Below, one piece after another: positions 19,144-31,335 of a stretch of DNA of 49,957 bases. This stretch comes from Amoebophrya sp. A120 (lineage: Eukaryota; Sar; Dinophyceae; Syndiniales; Amoebophryaceae), in assembly GCA_905178155.1 (NCBI GenBank), contig CAJINV010000008.1, positions 4,404,577 to 4,454,533 of the forward strand, in the 5' to 3' direction. The stretch's first letter is position 1; each line of letters begins with the position of its first letter. The position numbers were made by a program, and so were the translations under genes. The notes beneath the pieces are model-generated. The model saw only the letters and a list, made by a program, of their open reading frames with translations, made no database searches and was not told the DNA's origin.

Positions 19144-19731
19144 GTAAAAATTTGCGAGCATTGCATGCGCAAATGTTTATCATTTCATGCGATATTTATC
19201 GGAAGCCAGACGTAGCGAAATAGCTCCGCATAACGGCCACAACATCTCCAAACGTGGGCGAGGCTTTTTCACGAGCTGAATGAATAAAGGCACTCAGATG
19301 CCTAGCGTTGCCCGATTTGCACCCACTAATATCGACATTGTGGCGGCGCTGCATTAAATGAAACAAACTGCCACGGTTCACTTATACTCATGCAAGTGCC
19401 CTCGCAGCGTACCGTCCATGTAGGGCAGGCATTGTTGATAATTGCCATTCAGATTTTGAGCCAGAGTATCTCATATCGCGCAGAAATTAAGCCTCTGGAG
19501 GCTTCCGTGTGTCTACACAATAGTAGTCCTGCGCACGATCGGCACAAGTGTGGTGGTCTTGTCTGTATCCGTGTGGGTACACGATGCAACAAATATTGTG
19601 TGTTGCAGTGCAGGCATCAGGACTTATAGGCCTGATTTTACTTTCCAAATGATGCGCATGCATCTCGTATGTCTGGCGGCGTGTTGAGAATACAGTTGGA
19701 ATGCCACCGCTTCCTCGGGGTGGGGGGCAGT

Positions 19732-20236
19732 TGTCATCTGGATGACCCATTCCGATCCAACAGCGGGCATCGAGTTGCGTCATTCAATTGCGGCACTTAG
19801 GCAGGTTTTCATGGCGATCTCCGGCCAGCCAGCAGCAGATGGCCCCGGTGGCGCATCGGTTTCCTTTCCGGAGTACGTCCAGAGTTGTGAGTACATCAAG
19901 GGGAATGAGATAGGCAGGAAGCTGGCGGATGGGGAATCCGGAAAATCGTTCCTGGACATTCAAAACTGGCGGGAATGGGTGCCTGGATTGGCGCCGACCG
20001 ACCCGCGGCCTTTGTTATGTAAACAGGACCGCGCAGGCGTAGCTTTGATCCGAGCCTTACGTTTGTATGTACAAAGCGAGATCACGAACCTTGTAACCTG
20101 TCAGCCTGCCTGCCAGGTCTTGCCATACTCTGCAGGCATGCCGTTTTTTGACATGAAAAGCGGGCCAGTGCGCAAACTTTTTGCGGGCTTGTGCCAAACA
20201 TATAGGCCCGCCGGAAGTTTATTGAGTAGCGCCTGA
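19732..20236 (+). CDS. Probable last exon of gene 2
   Basis: It is open from a GGGGGGCAG acceptor to a stop at 20234-20236. It reads AVVIWMTHSDPTAGIELRHS, AALRQVFMAISGQPAADG, SFPEYVQSCEYIKGNEIG and LADGESGKSFLDIQNWREW. The composition is coding-like to about 20010, after which Cys/Arg-rich sequence may be intronic or fortuitous read-through. The family is not recognised. Confidence 0.4.
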
Positions 20237-21510
20237 ACGACAGAAGAGGGCGAGCCGCCAAGCGCAGCGGGCTTTTGAGGCGGTCGCCGGTTTGGATTCT
20301 GGCGAGCCCCTTGTGCTGCTCGAAAGCGCGCGCAGACAAATCGTGCGCGAAATGAAAGTGCCAGGGGGCCAATCAAGTCGCGCGGTAGGTGTGGGGCACG
20401 CTTTCCGCCTCTCTTCGCGCGCCCCCTGGGACAATCGAAGGCCTGGGTTGTTGGTGCCGCTGACTCGTGAGAGAGGCGTTGGCGCTTGCGCCAATATTCC
20501 ATGCGGCCGACCATCTCCCGGCAGTGCGCTCGTCCGAGGGCGCCGCTTGGTGGGCTTGACCGCTGGGCCAGTGGTTGCCTGCGCATTTTTATGACCGCGG
20601 GGAGGGACGTAGGCTCTCGGGCTGCTTACTATCGTCAAGACCTGGTTTGCACTCCCCAGAAGATGAAGCTACGCGGGCGCCTCTGTTTGCTTTTACACAA
20701 AGCGGATGACGAATACTCTTCCACGGTCGCAGCCTACTGGAGTCCAGAAACAAACGACGCATACGACGCATGCCGTATTTTTATTGTGTGCGAATATCTA
20801 CGATCCATAAGATCTTCAACGCGTTAGATCTGTGAGTTCCTTGTTGGTGAACCGGTACCCTTGTCCTCTTGGAACGCGATGTCACATTTCTAAGCGAGCA
20901 CTCCCATCCTGTCCTCGCTAGGTCTACTCCATCGGGTAGAGAGGTGCTTGATGGTGGGACGGCAAGGGCTCAAGTGTTGTTCTTATCTGCGCGCATAGCT
21001 AATTATCTACGAGGGAAAAAGAGAAAGCCAATCAAATCAAAAGCAAACAGGTAAAGTGTGGCCCTCTCAAACCAAAAACAAAAACTAGTTAACCGCTGCT
21101 GGCATTATTCGCGACATCCATAGTTAACCGCTGCGGTGCGCTCGCTAATCCATGCATCGAGGCGGGTGGAGATTAACTCCCAACGCCCGCTCTCCCAATG
21201 CTCCACCGGGCGAGATTCATGCTAGGCCATGGCCAAGGTGCGCGGCATGTTCAGCCAGTGCATGCACTGGAGATCATGCCCGCAAACCAGGGCCATGCTG
21301 CCCGTTCTCTACACCTCTCTATCTTTCCCCGGGGCTGGCTTTCAGATACCCGCCCATGCGAGTATCTAAGAGCCAGTCGCCTCAGGAAGATATACCCTGA
21401 GCTTCTGCATCTGCTTCGCGCAGTGAGCATGCCCTCTGTGGAGGGGCGATTGCGTGGAGCAGAAGCTCAAGGCAGCGACGCACTGGGCTCACGCGGGGCC
21501 GGTATCGCAA
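20237..21510. other. Non-genic transition zone
   Basis: The sequence is increasingly GC-rich up to 20600, mixed afterwards, with open frames on both strands and none with convincing protein character. A short direct repeat, GTTAACCGCTGC, occurs at about 21089 and 21123. No tRNA, rRNA or known RNA gene is seen. Confidence 0.4.
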
Positions 21511-22670
21511 GGGACCACGCAACACGTTTCCGCGGGGAAACATGCCGCGACGGGGACCTTCGGACGCGACGCAGGGCATTTTCTGAGGTAGAGAGCGTCG
21601 CTGGGGACCACGCGGCACGCTTCGGGCGAAGCGTGTCGCGACGGGGACCTACGGAGAGACACGACACGAAGCTCATAGTTTCGCCGTCGCGTCGGCAGGG
21701 ACCGTATATACGCTTCGCTTGAAGCATGCCCCAATGGGGACCCAGGAGGTAGCACCAAGCTCCTGTGGAGAGGGTGCCTGGGTCACACAGCAGGCTTCGT
21801 GGAAGCGTGGCGCGACGGGGGGACCACAGAGCGGACACCAAACCCTTGCAGGGTTAGTGTCGACAGGGACAGGGACCGCGCAGCACGCTTCGTAAGAAGC
21901 GCGCCCCGAGGGGGACCTGCGGAGACCAACACACCACGCCGAGCCGTGGTGGAGTTGATGTCGACGGGGACCACGAACACGCTTCGCAAAAGCGCGTCGC
22001 GATGGGGACTTACGGAGACACGCGACGCCAAGCCTGCAGCGAGTTTGCAACACGCGTCGGCGGGGACCACGTGGCACGCTTCGCTTGAAGCGTGCCGTGA
22101 TGGGGACCTACGGTCTCGTCTGGAGGCGGCGCGAGGGCCACGCGGCGTGCTTCTGCTTCGTAGAAGCCCGCCGCGATGGAGACCTCTCGGGCCGACACCA
22201 ACCATGCCTTGCGAAGTTGGTGCCGGAGGGGACCACACAGCATGCTTCGCAAGAAGCGCGCCGCGATGGAGACCTGCGGAGACGACACCAAACTCCCGCG
22301 GAGCTGGTGTTGACGGGGACCACACAGCACACTTCGCCTGAAGCGTGCCATGGTCGGGACCTACGAGGCAGCACAAAGCGCCCCTGCAGGTGGAGGTGCC
22401 ACAGCGCCGAGCAGCATGCTTCGAAGAAGCGCGCCGCAGTGTAGACCTGCGGAGCCGACACCAAGCCCCTGCGGACTTGGTGGCAACGGGAACCACGCCG
22501 CACGCTTCGTTCAAAGCGTGTCGGGCGCGGGACCTGTGGAGACGACACCAGGGAGCTCCTACTGCGGAGCTGGTGTCGACGGGGACCACGCAGCGCACCT
22601 AGCCAGATGCGTGCCGTGATAGGGACCGGCGCAGCGTGCTTCTCTCGAAGCGTGCCGTCACGGACACGCG
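21511..22670. repeat. Tandem array of double-hairpin units of about 93 bp
   Basis: Roughly thirteen diverged units begin GGGACCAC (21511, 21604, 21698, about 21780, 21872, 21967, 22063, about 22136, 22228, 22316, about 22410, about 22489 and 22581), mostly 92-96 bases apart. Each unit contains two inverted repeats: GCACGCTTCG with GAAGCGTGC, and GACACCAA with TTGGTGTC around a CC-GCGG loop. Stem bases vary between units but usually on both arms together. Long open frames on either strand across the array are a by-product of GC richness. Confidence 0.8.
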
Positions 22671-22900
22671 AGCACACGGCGCCAGGCCTCTGTCCGAGGC
22701 GCTGGCGCTGTGCGGCAGGGGGCGCACGCGCTGCCATGTCGTGCAGATCTGCGCACAGCAGCAGCACTACCTTGGCTTGCGTGTCGCGCGCCCTCACTTG
22801 CTGCTCGCGCAAGTGGGACTCATTGATTTGTTGAGCGCGGCTTGCGGCCACGCCCCAACTGGGGCGCGGGTCGCGTGGCGGAGTGCGGTAACGCGCGTCG
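22671..22900. other. Spacer between two tandem arrays
   Basis: GC-rich sequence with no repeat structure or gene that I can support. Confidence 0.4.
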
Positions 22901-23470
22901 TCATTGGAGTGCACCTGCTTGCCAGCACATCCAACAAAGACCTCCCGGGCGTGCAGCTCGGCTTGCGCCGCAGCACAGCCCGGGAAAGCGTTTCCGAAAA
23001 CTCTCGTGCGCGCCTTCACTGGAGTGCACCTGCGTGCCAGCGCCTCCAGATCCGACCTCCCGGGCGTGCACCTCGGCTTTCGCCGCAGCACCACCCGGGA
23101 GTGCGTGGCAGAGTATGGCCGGCGCGTCTTCACTGGAGTGCACCTGCGTGCCAGCACCTCCAGCTTAGACCTCCAAGGCGTGCACCTCAGCTCTCGCTGC
23201 AGCACCACCCCGGAGTGCGTCGCATACATCTGCCGCCTCGCGCGCCTTCACTGGAGTGCACCTGCTTGCCAGCACCTCCAGATCCGACCTCCCGGGCGTG
23301 CACCTCGGCTTTTGCCGCAGCACCGCCCGGGAGTGCGTGGCAGAGTGCGATCTGCTCGTCTTCGCTGGAGTGCACCTGCGTGCCAGCGCCTCCAGCTTAG
23401 ACCTCTAGGGCGTGCGCCTCAGCTTTCGCCGCAGCACCACCCCGGAGCGCGTCCCGCACATCTGCCATGG
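22901..23470. repeat. Tandem array of five 114-bp units with A-B-A-B order
   Basis: Units start at 22901, 23015, 23129, 23247 and 23361 with TTCACTGGAGTGCACCTGC. Units at 23015 and 23247 share a CCAGATCCGACCTCCCGGG variant, while those at 23129 and 23361 share CCAGCTTAGACCTC. The last four therefore form a higher-order dimer of about 232 bp repeated twice. The period is 114 except for one 118-bp step that shifts the frame, so coding use is unlikely. Confidence 0.85.
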
Positions 23471-26400
23471 CTACTCTCTTTTATTTTTTTTTTTGGTGAT
23501 AAACGGCGCAGGGCCGCCGCGGGTGTGTACTTATTCCAAAGCCAGACCGTGCAACACCACACGCAGAGGGGAAACGACAACACGCGCCCGGCGCGCGCCG
23601 TTGCCCCTACAGCGGTGTCGCTCCCGTTAGCTGGCAGCGCTTAACCTCATTTCGCTATTGATCGATATGTTGGACGCGAAATACCAAATAAAATAGTTCG
23701 CATGCGTGACGCTCTTGCATTCCCCCCTAAATTCTCAAAACTTGACTTTTATTGTTTGCGTTTTCCTGGCTGTTTAATGTATGCCCGGGCAGCAGGAGTC
23801 TTGTGAGCCTGTGAGCCAAGGCTGAATTGTTTCATTTAATATTGCCCCCGCCCTCGCCTCGTTATGGTGCCCAGGGCTTCGGGATGTAGATAGTTGCCAA
23901 GCCCTCGGGGTCTGTGATTTTTGTCCCTCCCGCCGCATTGCGTGTGTGTTTTTGGTTGAGATTTGTATTTTGCACCAGGCGGCTGCGCGGATCGATCTCG
24001 ATAGAGTCTCGCGCCTATAAACGGACAGAGACCCTTGCCATCCTTCTAGCCCTAGAGGCGTAGGCTAGGCCTGCCATCGAGCCGCTCCCGTAGGCTCAGC
24101 CAGAGGCCCCCGGGGCGGCGTCTGGCGTTATTGGCTGGCTATCGGATTCGGGATTTTCGAAAATCCCAGAGCTGTGGCGGCTTGGTTTTGGGCCAGGCAT
24201 GTGCCCCTTGCCCGGGCCCCTCCAGCCGGGGCCCGTGTGTCTCTTTATAGGCGCCCCGCCGGTGTTTCTCTTGGTGCCGCCGTTTTTTTGTTCCCCGGGT
24301 TTTGTGCAGCGCCGGCCCTCCGGGAGGCGTCCGGCGGAGCCTAGGGCGAGAGGTTTCCGGGATGGGCTTCGCGCTGCGATTTTTCGAAGCGTGGCGAGCG
24401 TGTCTTCTTTGGTATTTCGCAGCCCCCCGGGCCGGGTCCCGCAAGGAGCGGGCGCGCGCCCTCTGCCGTGGTGGTTCTGTTTGGTTTGGGTTGCGTTGCG
24501 CCCGTGATTTGCGACGTCATCCGGCCAGGCGCAGGCGGCTCGAGTTGTTCCGGCCGTTTCCTCGTTTTGGGAACCCGGCCACCAGTTCGATCGGATGAAC
24601 CCATCCCGTCGAAGCATTCGGATGGGCCCAAAATTTTCGGGATTCCACCGCGCCCGGCAGGGGGGAGCGTCTTCGATTCGGCGGGGGGGGGTTCTGTTTT
24701 CCCGTGGAAAACATCGGAAAAGGGCCCCCGGCGGGCCAATGGAAGGGCTGCAATAAAAGTCGGGAGGGCGGCAAAAGAGTCGCAGGCCCGATCTGAATAG
24801 AAGGCCAAGAAAAGGAGTTCCATCAGTAGACCCCTAAATAGAAGGCGGAGGAGCAGCCGGAAAAGAAGCCCCAAGAAAAGGACTTCCCGGGATCTGCTTC
24901 GTTTTTCCCTGTGCCGTGTTTCGCTGGCGTTTTTTTTTTTTTGTTTTTTGGGTTTCGTTTTTTGAAATTTGGCCGGGAAATTTTGTCGGGGGGGGGCGCC
25001 CCGGTGTCTCGCCCTCCCCTTCGGCGAGCAGCCGCCCGCAGATAGAAGGCGTCGGGACATTGAGCCGCGCCGCCCGCGGCCTTCCCAGTTCGCCGCCCCG
25101 GCCCTTCTTCAGGTTTTGGCAAGAGATTCGGAATGTGCAAAACCCCCGCCCGCCAGCCTTTCCGTTGGCTCTCCGTTTGCCCGGGAGGTCAGCCGTGTTC
25201 TTCGATCTGTGTCAAGTGGGGCCGGCCTCTTTTCCTTGGATTCCGTGTCTTTGCAAATCCCGACGCCGATTGTCAATCGATAACCTACGCCACCGCCCCG
25301 GGGCCTCTGGGTGGCCGCGCCTCCGACGGCCAGCCCGCGCGGTTTGATGCCATGAGGGGGCAGCTGCGCCGTGTGAACCCAAAAGGCCTGGCGCGGCCCC
25401 CAGTTCCGGTTGTTACCGGTCGCGGTGCCGCCGTGAATTGTTTGGGGCAGGCGCTGCCATGTGTGGCGAACGAAAGCCAAAACGCTCGCAAAGCTGCACA
25501 GCCGAACGCGGGCGCTTTGCCGTGGCAGCTCCGACATGGAGGGCCCTGCCGTATGCCTTGCCCCGCCCTTTTACAGAACGCCCACCGGGGCCCCCGCACC
25601 CAATGGCGCCGAAGGCGCTAAGGTGGCCGGCCCATGTCCTTCGCCCTGTGTTCGGACCCCCACCTTTCCGAAAGGCCGCAGGAGTTCTTCTGGTTGCCGC
25701 TTTCGCGCGCGCGGGCGCCCCGCCCGCCCCGTGCCTCCTGGAAGCCCGTGCACCGATGTGAACGGAATTCGGCCCGGCCGCCGGTCCGGTCCCGTGCGTC
25801 CGAGGCTGACCGGCCCTGAACAGTTTGCCCGAGCCCGCCGTGGCGCCCCGGCGGGCCCCTACTTGGTTCTGGGGTAAGACTGCTGCCACGCGACAGGGCG
25901 CTCGGGTTTGACTTTGGCCGCGGGTTTTGACGTTGTCTGGGCGCTCGCTGTGTTGCTGGCCCTTCAGATGAATTTCGCCTGGGGGTGTTCTGATTCGCCG
26001 GCCGGGCGGCCTTTGGCTGCACTTTGCCCGATCCAACCGCAGGCATATTCGCCGCCGCCCGATTTTCTTTGGATACCCACCAGGCGGCTGCGCGCCTGCA
26101 GGCATCCATGCTGCCAATTGGGCGACTGCCTGGTGGACTGGCAGACGCCGAAAGCTGCGGCATCTTGCCCGGCAGACTGCCGGAGATGTTGACCAAGCAA
26201 ATCGGTCCCACGGCGGGGCATATCGCTGGACTGCAGCCCAGCAGAAGATCGCCTCTGTCGCGCTGCGTGCCGAGTGCCTTGCGCGCGAAGTTTTTTTTTC
26301 TGATTGCGGGGTGTGTAGGGCACATTGAAGCACAGTATTGGGACCCGAGCGAATCGGTTGCCTGGCGGGTCGCTGGGGAGAGTGCGAGCCTAACCGGGGC

Positions 26401-29400
26401 CGGCAGGGCTGTGTTGCAGCTCAGAGCCCCCGTGCGCACATTATCGTGCGCACTGCCGTGCTCGGCCCCCGCCGCCCCGCAGGGTGGCGCGCACCGCTTC
26501 GATCCATTTCATTTGAAAGGAGAGCGCTGTCGCTGTTCGTGTTGTGTGGCAGTGCATGCGCTGCGATAACCGACCACAGGCTACTCACTCAAACAGGGCT
26601 CCGGGCCGGATTGGAGGAAGCGAGGACGCGAAGGGCGGCCGTGCAGCGAAGTCAGAGAGGTATTGGTCTTTGTTCGGTGTTGCTGTTTGTGTTTTCTTTC
26701 GGACGCGAGTGATAGAGAAAAGCGCGCAGCGCCGGCGCTGCCTTGTTTGTGATTGAAAGCCAGGGCCTACCCGGGAAAATTGGGAAAACAGGCTGCCCCG
26801 GGGTATTAAAAATCTGAGGAATTTGATTGCAACAGCAGGCCCCGCTAGGCGTTTGGCACAATCCTGCGGAAGGATTTCTGTGTAATTTGCGCCCATGCCG
26901 GTGTAGCACGGCGCCGGAAGGCCGCCGGGGGGCGGAGGCCGCATGCACACGCCCTGCGAGCTACTGAAAGGAAGGCGCCAACCCGGCTCCGCGATCGCCC
27001 TCGCCCCCCTTTCTTAGCCGCGCCAGCGGGCCGTGCGCTGGCCGCCGCCGCATGCGGGGGCCCGCGGGGCGGCTTTTGTGCCGATGCCTGCTCCAAAAAT
27101 GCCGCCGCCCCAACGGCGCCGCGCCCTGGAAAATGAGAAAGCCAGGAGGTACGCCCGGAGCGCCGCGCGCCCCCGCCCCCCACATAGACACAGGTAGCCA
27201 CTACGTTGCCGCGCACCGGTAAGCCGGCCTTGCATAGAAAAACAAAAAAGCCCGAAAGACATCGGCGCCTGGACCATATCGCCAGGCGCGCCGGGGCATT
27301 AGGATTCACTCAGGAGGCGCTCGCAGCGCCCGAAGAAAAAAGTGGCGCATTCAGTGTGGGCGGCGAATTGCAGTCAGAACGGCGCCGCCCACACGGAGAG
27401 CCGCTAGGCCGCGCATGGCGCACACAGAATGCACCGTGGGGCGCGCGGCAACGTGGCTGCGTGATTCCATCGCCCAAACAGGGTCCCGCAGTGCGAGCGA
27501 ACTCCGCGCGCCTTTAAGGTGGTTTGCTAGCTGCTGCGGGGGGCCGATTATCCACGCAGGCAAATGCGATGGCGCGCGCAAGGCATTTGCAAACACCCTC
27601 CCGGCGCCTGTTGCGAAGGGGCGCGCGGCTCGACACCACCGCCAGCGCAGGATGAAGCAAGCCAGGACAGAAAGGGCGAAGGCGCTGCTTGCGGGCAATT
27701 CTTTTCCGGGCTTCGCGCCGCGCCGCGGTGTCGTACCTAACTAAGCCTGCTCGCGCCCTTGAATAAAAGAACGCGGCCGCGCGCACAGTGTGAAGCATTT
27801 CGCGCTTCGGGTGGCGGATTGTGGAGGGGATCCCCCCCCGCGCACGGCAGCGCGCGGGGGGGCCGCGTGCTTCTATCGCTTTCGCGGACCGGGGCGCAAA
27901 CAACTACGAAAGAGCGCGCAGCGCGCGACTAGAATTAGCTGGCTGAACTTCGCCAGGCGAAATCCCAAAAAGGCCCGGCCGCCCGCCCGGGGAAAATGAA
28001 TCAATGGGAGCGCGGTTTTCATAACGCCAGAGGACTTCGCCGTGGCACTTAGTTTGCGGCCCGTGAGCACAGGCGCCACCGCCCTAGTGGCCGCCCGGAG
28101 CAGCGCGCGCGGTTTTTGTTCGGTCGCCGGGGCTTGTCCGCCTGCGTAGGCTCGCGCAGGGGAATGCGGCGCAGGGCGCGCAGCGCTTGCGCATGCGCAT
28201 CGTGCGGCAGGTATGGGCCCGCCAGCGCCATTCACCTGGCATTGAAAAGCTTCCTTCCGGCGGCGTGCGCGCATGGGCTGGCCAGGGAGGGCCATGGTGG
28301 AGATGCGTCGAAGGGCCCGCCGGCCGTTGTGTCGCGGGCGTTGTTCTATTGGGCGGGCTCGTAGGCCAGGGCACCCGGCGCGGAACTTTGAACCCCACGC
28401 CCAGGCTCCCGGCCCAAACGGGGCCCGCGCTCTCGGACCGGAGCCAGCTTGGCCGGGCGGCGGCGGTTCGGTATGGCGAGCCCCTTTTGAAGAAATAATG
28501 GAAACCCCGCGCCGCAAGTGTGGCGAAGTAAGTCTTGCAGTCAATTTGCGGCCGCAAGCTTCTCGGCGCGCCGGCGCCTGAATTGCAGCCAGCACTGCGC
28601 ACGTTTGCCGGCCAGCATTCGATGGCAGCCCGGGAAGTGTGGGGCATCGGCCCCTTTGGCGGTTATCGCAAGGCGGGAAGAGGGCCGGCACGCAGCACGG
28701 CGCGGCGGCTGTTTTTGCAGTTGCCAGCAGCAGCCGCGGCGCCTGTTTAGATTCCAGAGGAGTTGCATCGTGGGAAGGCCATGGCGGTGCTCTAGAAGTG
28801 CCCTCGCGGCCTGTCGCCTGGACGCCGCTGCGCCCTGTTTCGCTGCGCTGCCTAACTTCTTAGAAAAGTGGGCGCATCGGTTTCGTCAACATGGATGTGA
28901 GGGAACGAAACTCCACAGAGCGTCAGGCGCGGCGCGAACAATTCGGCGCACTCATGGACGAAAGGCAGGCGAGGACCCGGGACAGGGCAGCGCCATTGCG
29001 GGAGCGATTTAATCCGGAAATCCGCGCGCCGCCATAACCCTAAACCCAAACCATAAATCGCGAGAAATTTCCCTACGTTTCCGCGTACCTGATGGCGAGC
29101 GATGTAGCGAAGTGAGTGTGGTCGTTGATTCAGTTGATCACATTCCGGGGCTTGGGAAGTTTGTGTCTCGCCTCAGATTGAGGGTGGTGGTTGGGTCGAT
29201 CGTATTTCAGTGTGAGTCCGATGCAGATTGTGATCGCGATGCCACCCTAGACCTCGACGGGCGGATGAAATCGCATTTCAAGAAAAAGTTGTAGTTGTGT
29301 TGCTGCGCACTCACGATGTTGTTACGAAGCGAAGCACCTCACTAACGAATGGCCTCTCTGAAACTTTTCCGGAAGCGCAATACTCTCTCGCTACTTCATG

Positions 29401-30582
29401 CTTTTGGAAGCATGCGTTGACTGTCGACGACGTTTCCAAGGCTGGTACGTGGACAATGAAATCCGAAGAGCCTATTCTCGGAGACGCAAGCAAACCTGGC
29501 ACCCTGAAACTTGCCGGGCCAGAACGGCTTCCCTACTTTTGATAGCTGTGAGTTGCGCGAGTAGATCCAAGCTCTTGGCCCAGATTCTCGAATGCAAGTG
29601 CGTGGGACTCAGGGCTAGGCAGTTCAGTTCCCCAAGAAGATACTCGATTCAGATTCATTCTCGAGATACGTTGCGCAGATCGTTTCCCGGTTCAGGATTT
29701 GGATTTCGTTTTCGATTCTGGATGTGATTTCCCGACCCTTATTGCGTTTAGATTTGGATCTCGTTCCGGTTCAGATTATCTTCTTGCTCAGATTACGGCT
29801 CTAATAATGATGATAGTTCTTCTATGGCGCGCTTAAAGTCGCGTTTTCAAAAGTCATAGTTTTTTTTTTTTGCTAGTCTTCAGGCACTGGCGCCGATTTT
29901 AATGCCCTGCCGATATGAGAATAGGGTCGCCCGAGCTGGCGCGCATAAATGCGATAGCACTGAGCCCCAGGAAGGCAGTTCGGACGGCGCGCAAAAGAAT
30001 GCCTCGCCGCGATCCTTCGTGGCGCATTCCGCGATGCAATTTCAAAAACCCCGGGGCCGCTTCGCCTCCCCCCGCCGCCTAAAGTTCTGAGCAAAGGAAA
30101 GGCGACGCGCCGCGGCTTAAAAGCCGAGCCCCGCCACAGTCTGGCGCACTTGCATGTAGTCCCACCAAGGCCCGGAAAGGCCCGGCCGCCCCACATGCGC
30201 CGCTCAGCTTGGTTCTGCATGTCAGCCGGGGCGCCGTGGCCTGCATGAGGGCGGATACCAATGCCGCCACGCGCCACACCGGCAAGATGCGCCTCGCGGC
30301 CGCCTCATGAGCCAGGCGCGCCGGCAAGGCGAGGCCGGCCCCTTCGTGGCGGGCCGTGGAAGGCCACGGCGGCGACGCCCTTTAAACAGGAAGCGCGCAG
30401 CCGCCGGCTGCGCCAAGTAGCGGTGGCGCCTTCCGTTCGGCGAATATTCTGAATGCCGCCAAGCGACCGACGGAAGACCAATATGCCAGCAAGCCACCCC
30501 AATCGACCCGGGGCCCGAGATTATGTGGCCCCGACGACCTTTGCTGGTGTCCTTCCGGGGCAACCTCCGCCGGCCCCATTCC
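23471..30582. other. Very GC-rich subtelomeric region without supportable genes
   Basis: Seven kilobases of mostly GC-rich DNA, with the highest GC between 24.1 and 28.9 kb and again 29.9-30.6 kb. Many overlapping open frames exist on both strands, rich in Arg, Ala, Gly and Pro, as GC-rich noncoding DNA gives. A fragment at 29297-29542 (SETFPEAQYSLATSCFWKHA then LTVDDVSKAG) has somewhat protein-like composition and could be a gene relic. 29100-29800 is less GC-rich and carries GATTTGGATTTCG-type motifs like those at 32.5 kb. I see no rRNA or tRNA. Confidence 0.5.
29035..29053 (-). repeat. Degenerate interstitial telomere-like motif
   Basis: AACCCTAAACCCAAACC on the plus strand is two or so units of the C-rich complement of the terminal TTTAGGG repeat, placed inside the subtelomeric region and in the opposite orientation to the terminal array. 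It is short enough to be chance. Confidence 0.3.
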
Positions 30583-30604
30583 GGAGGCCTCTTCAGAGGC
30601 CTCC
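30583..30604. repeat. Perfect short palindrome at the duplication breakpoint
   Basis: GGAGGCCTCT, a TC spacer, then AGAGGCCTCC form a perfect 10-bp inverted repeat. The second copy of the 8.7-kb block (39316) starts exactly at the first base of the right arm (30595). Confidence 0.9.
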
Positions 30605-31272
30605 TTGGGGGGCCTAGTTAGCTCGGGATTGCATGAAATCCAGGGGGGGTGATCCGGAGGCCATCCGGGCCGCCATTGTGGCCCACCAAGGGCTGCCCCA
30701 AAGGCCTCCGAAAGCGGCCCCAATTCAGTTGGAGGGGCGTGGGGCCGCGCAGCTGGCTAAAAAATGGCTAATTTTTTTCTGATTTTTGAAAACTCCGCGC
30801 GGCGAGGTAGCCGGTCGGGCCTCTCGTTTGCCGGTTGCCCGGCCTCCGCCCATTCCGGAGCCCGCGGCCATTGCCCTTGGCCCCGGGCTTCATCGTGTCA
30901 GCTTCGGCCCCCCCTTGCATGGATGGGCCGCGCCCTTTTTTGTTGCTCTGGTTTGCCGGGTATGGTTGGGCATTTGGGCCGCCCCGCGTAGTTCGGTGAT
31001 TCAGGGCATCGGCCGTCTGGTTTTTGCATATTTCCGCGCTTTCTGTGGTTTTGCATGGTTTCGGGCCTTATGATATTCGACAGCGGGATAGGGACGAAAA
31101 TTGTAGTCGTGGCAGCCGCCATGAGCAGCAGTTTTCGTCTCTTTTGTTCTGTCTGATGTAAGCTCCTATCTGTATTGCTTTCTATCTCGGCCTTCGGTGT
31201 TTGTTGCTCTGTTGTGTTTCATTTGCCCTACGGAAGAGGATCCACGTTCGTGCACATGTCGCCTGCTATCTT

Positions 31273-31319
31273 CAGTTTTGGAAATGGACAGGTTCCGGAC
31301 CTGTCCGTTTCCAAAACTG
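31273..31319. repeat. Near-perfect fold-back hairpin, AT-rich zone
   Basis: CAGTTTTGGAAATGGACAGG and its complement meet around TTCCGGA, giving a 47-base hairpin with a single T/C mismatch that could pair as G-U in RNA. The duplicate copy is at 39994-40040. It lies downstream of the retroelement ORF in element orientation, so it could be part of a 3' UTR or an unrelated structure. Confidence 0.8.
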
Positions 31320-31335
31320 CGGCACTCGACCACTT

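Noticed and set aside
22108-23229. Minus-strand open frame of 373 codons, and another of 271 codons, over the tandem arrays
   Set aside because: Both run through tandem hairpin or satellite repeats in different registers and are rich in Arg, Ala and Pro, as expected from stop-poor GC-rich DNA.
21511-23470. CRISPR-like array
   Set aside because: Units are long, diverged and contiguous with no unique spacers, in a eukaryotic context without cas genes.
24096-28691. Many open frames of 100-306 codons on both strands
   Set aside because: They overlap in several frames at once, lack any domain or hydrophobic pattern, and fit chance openness in very GC-rich sequence.
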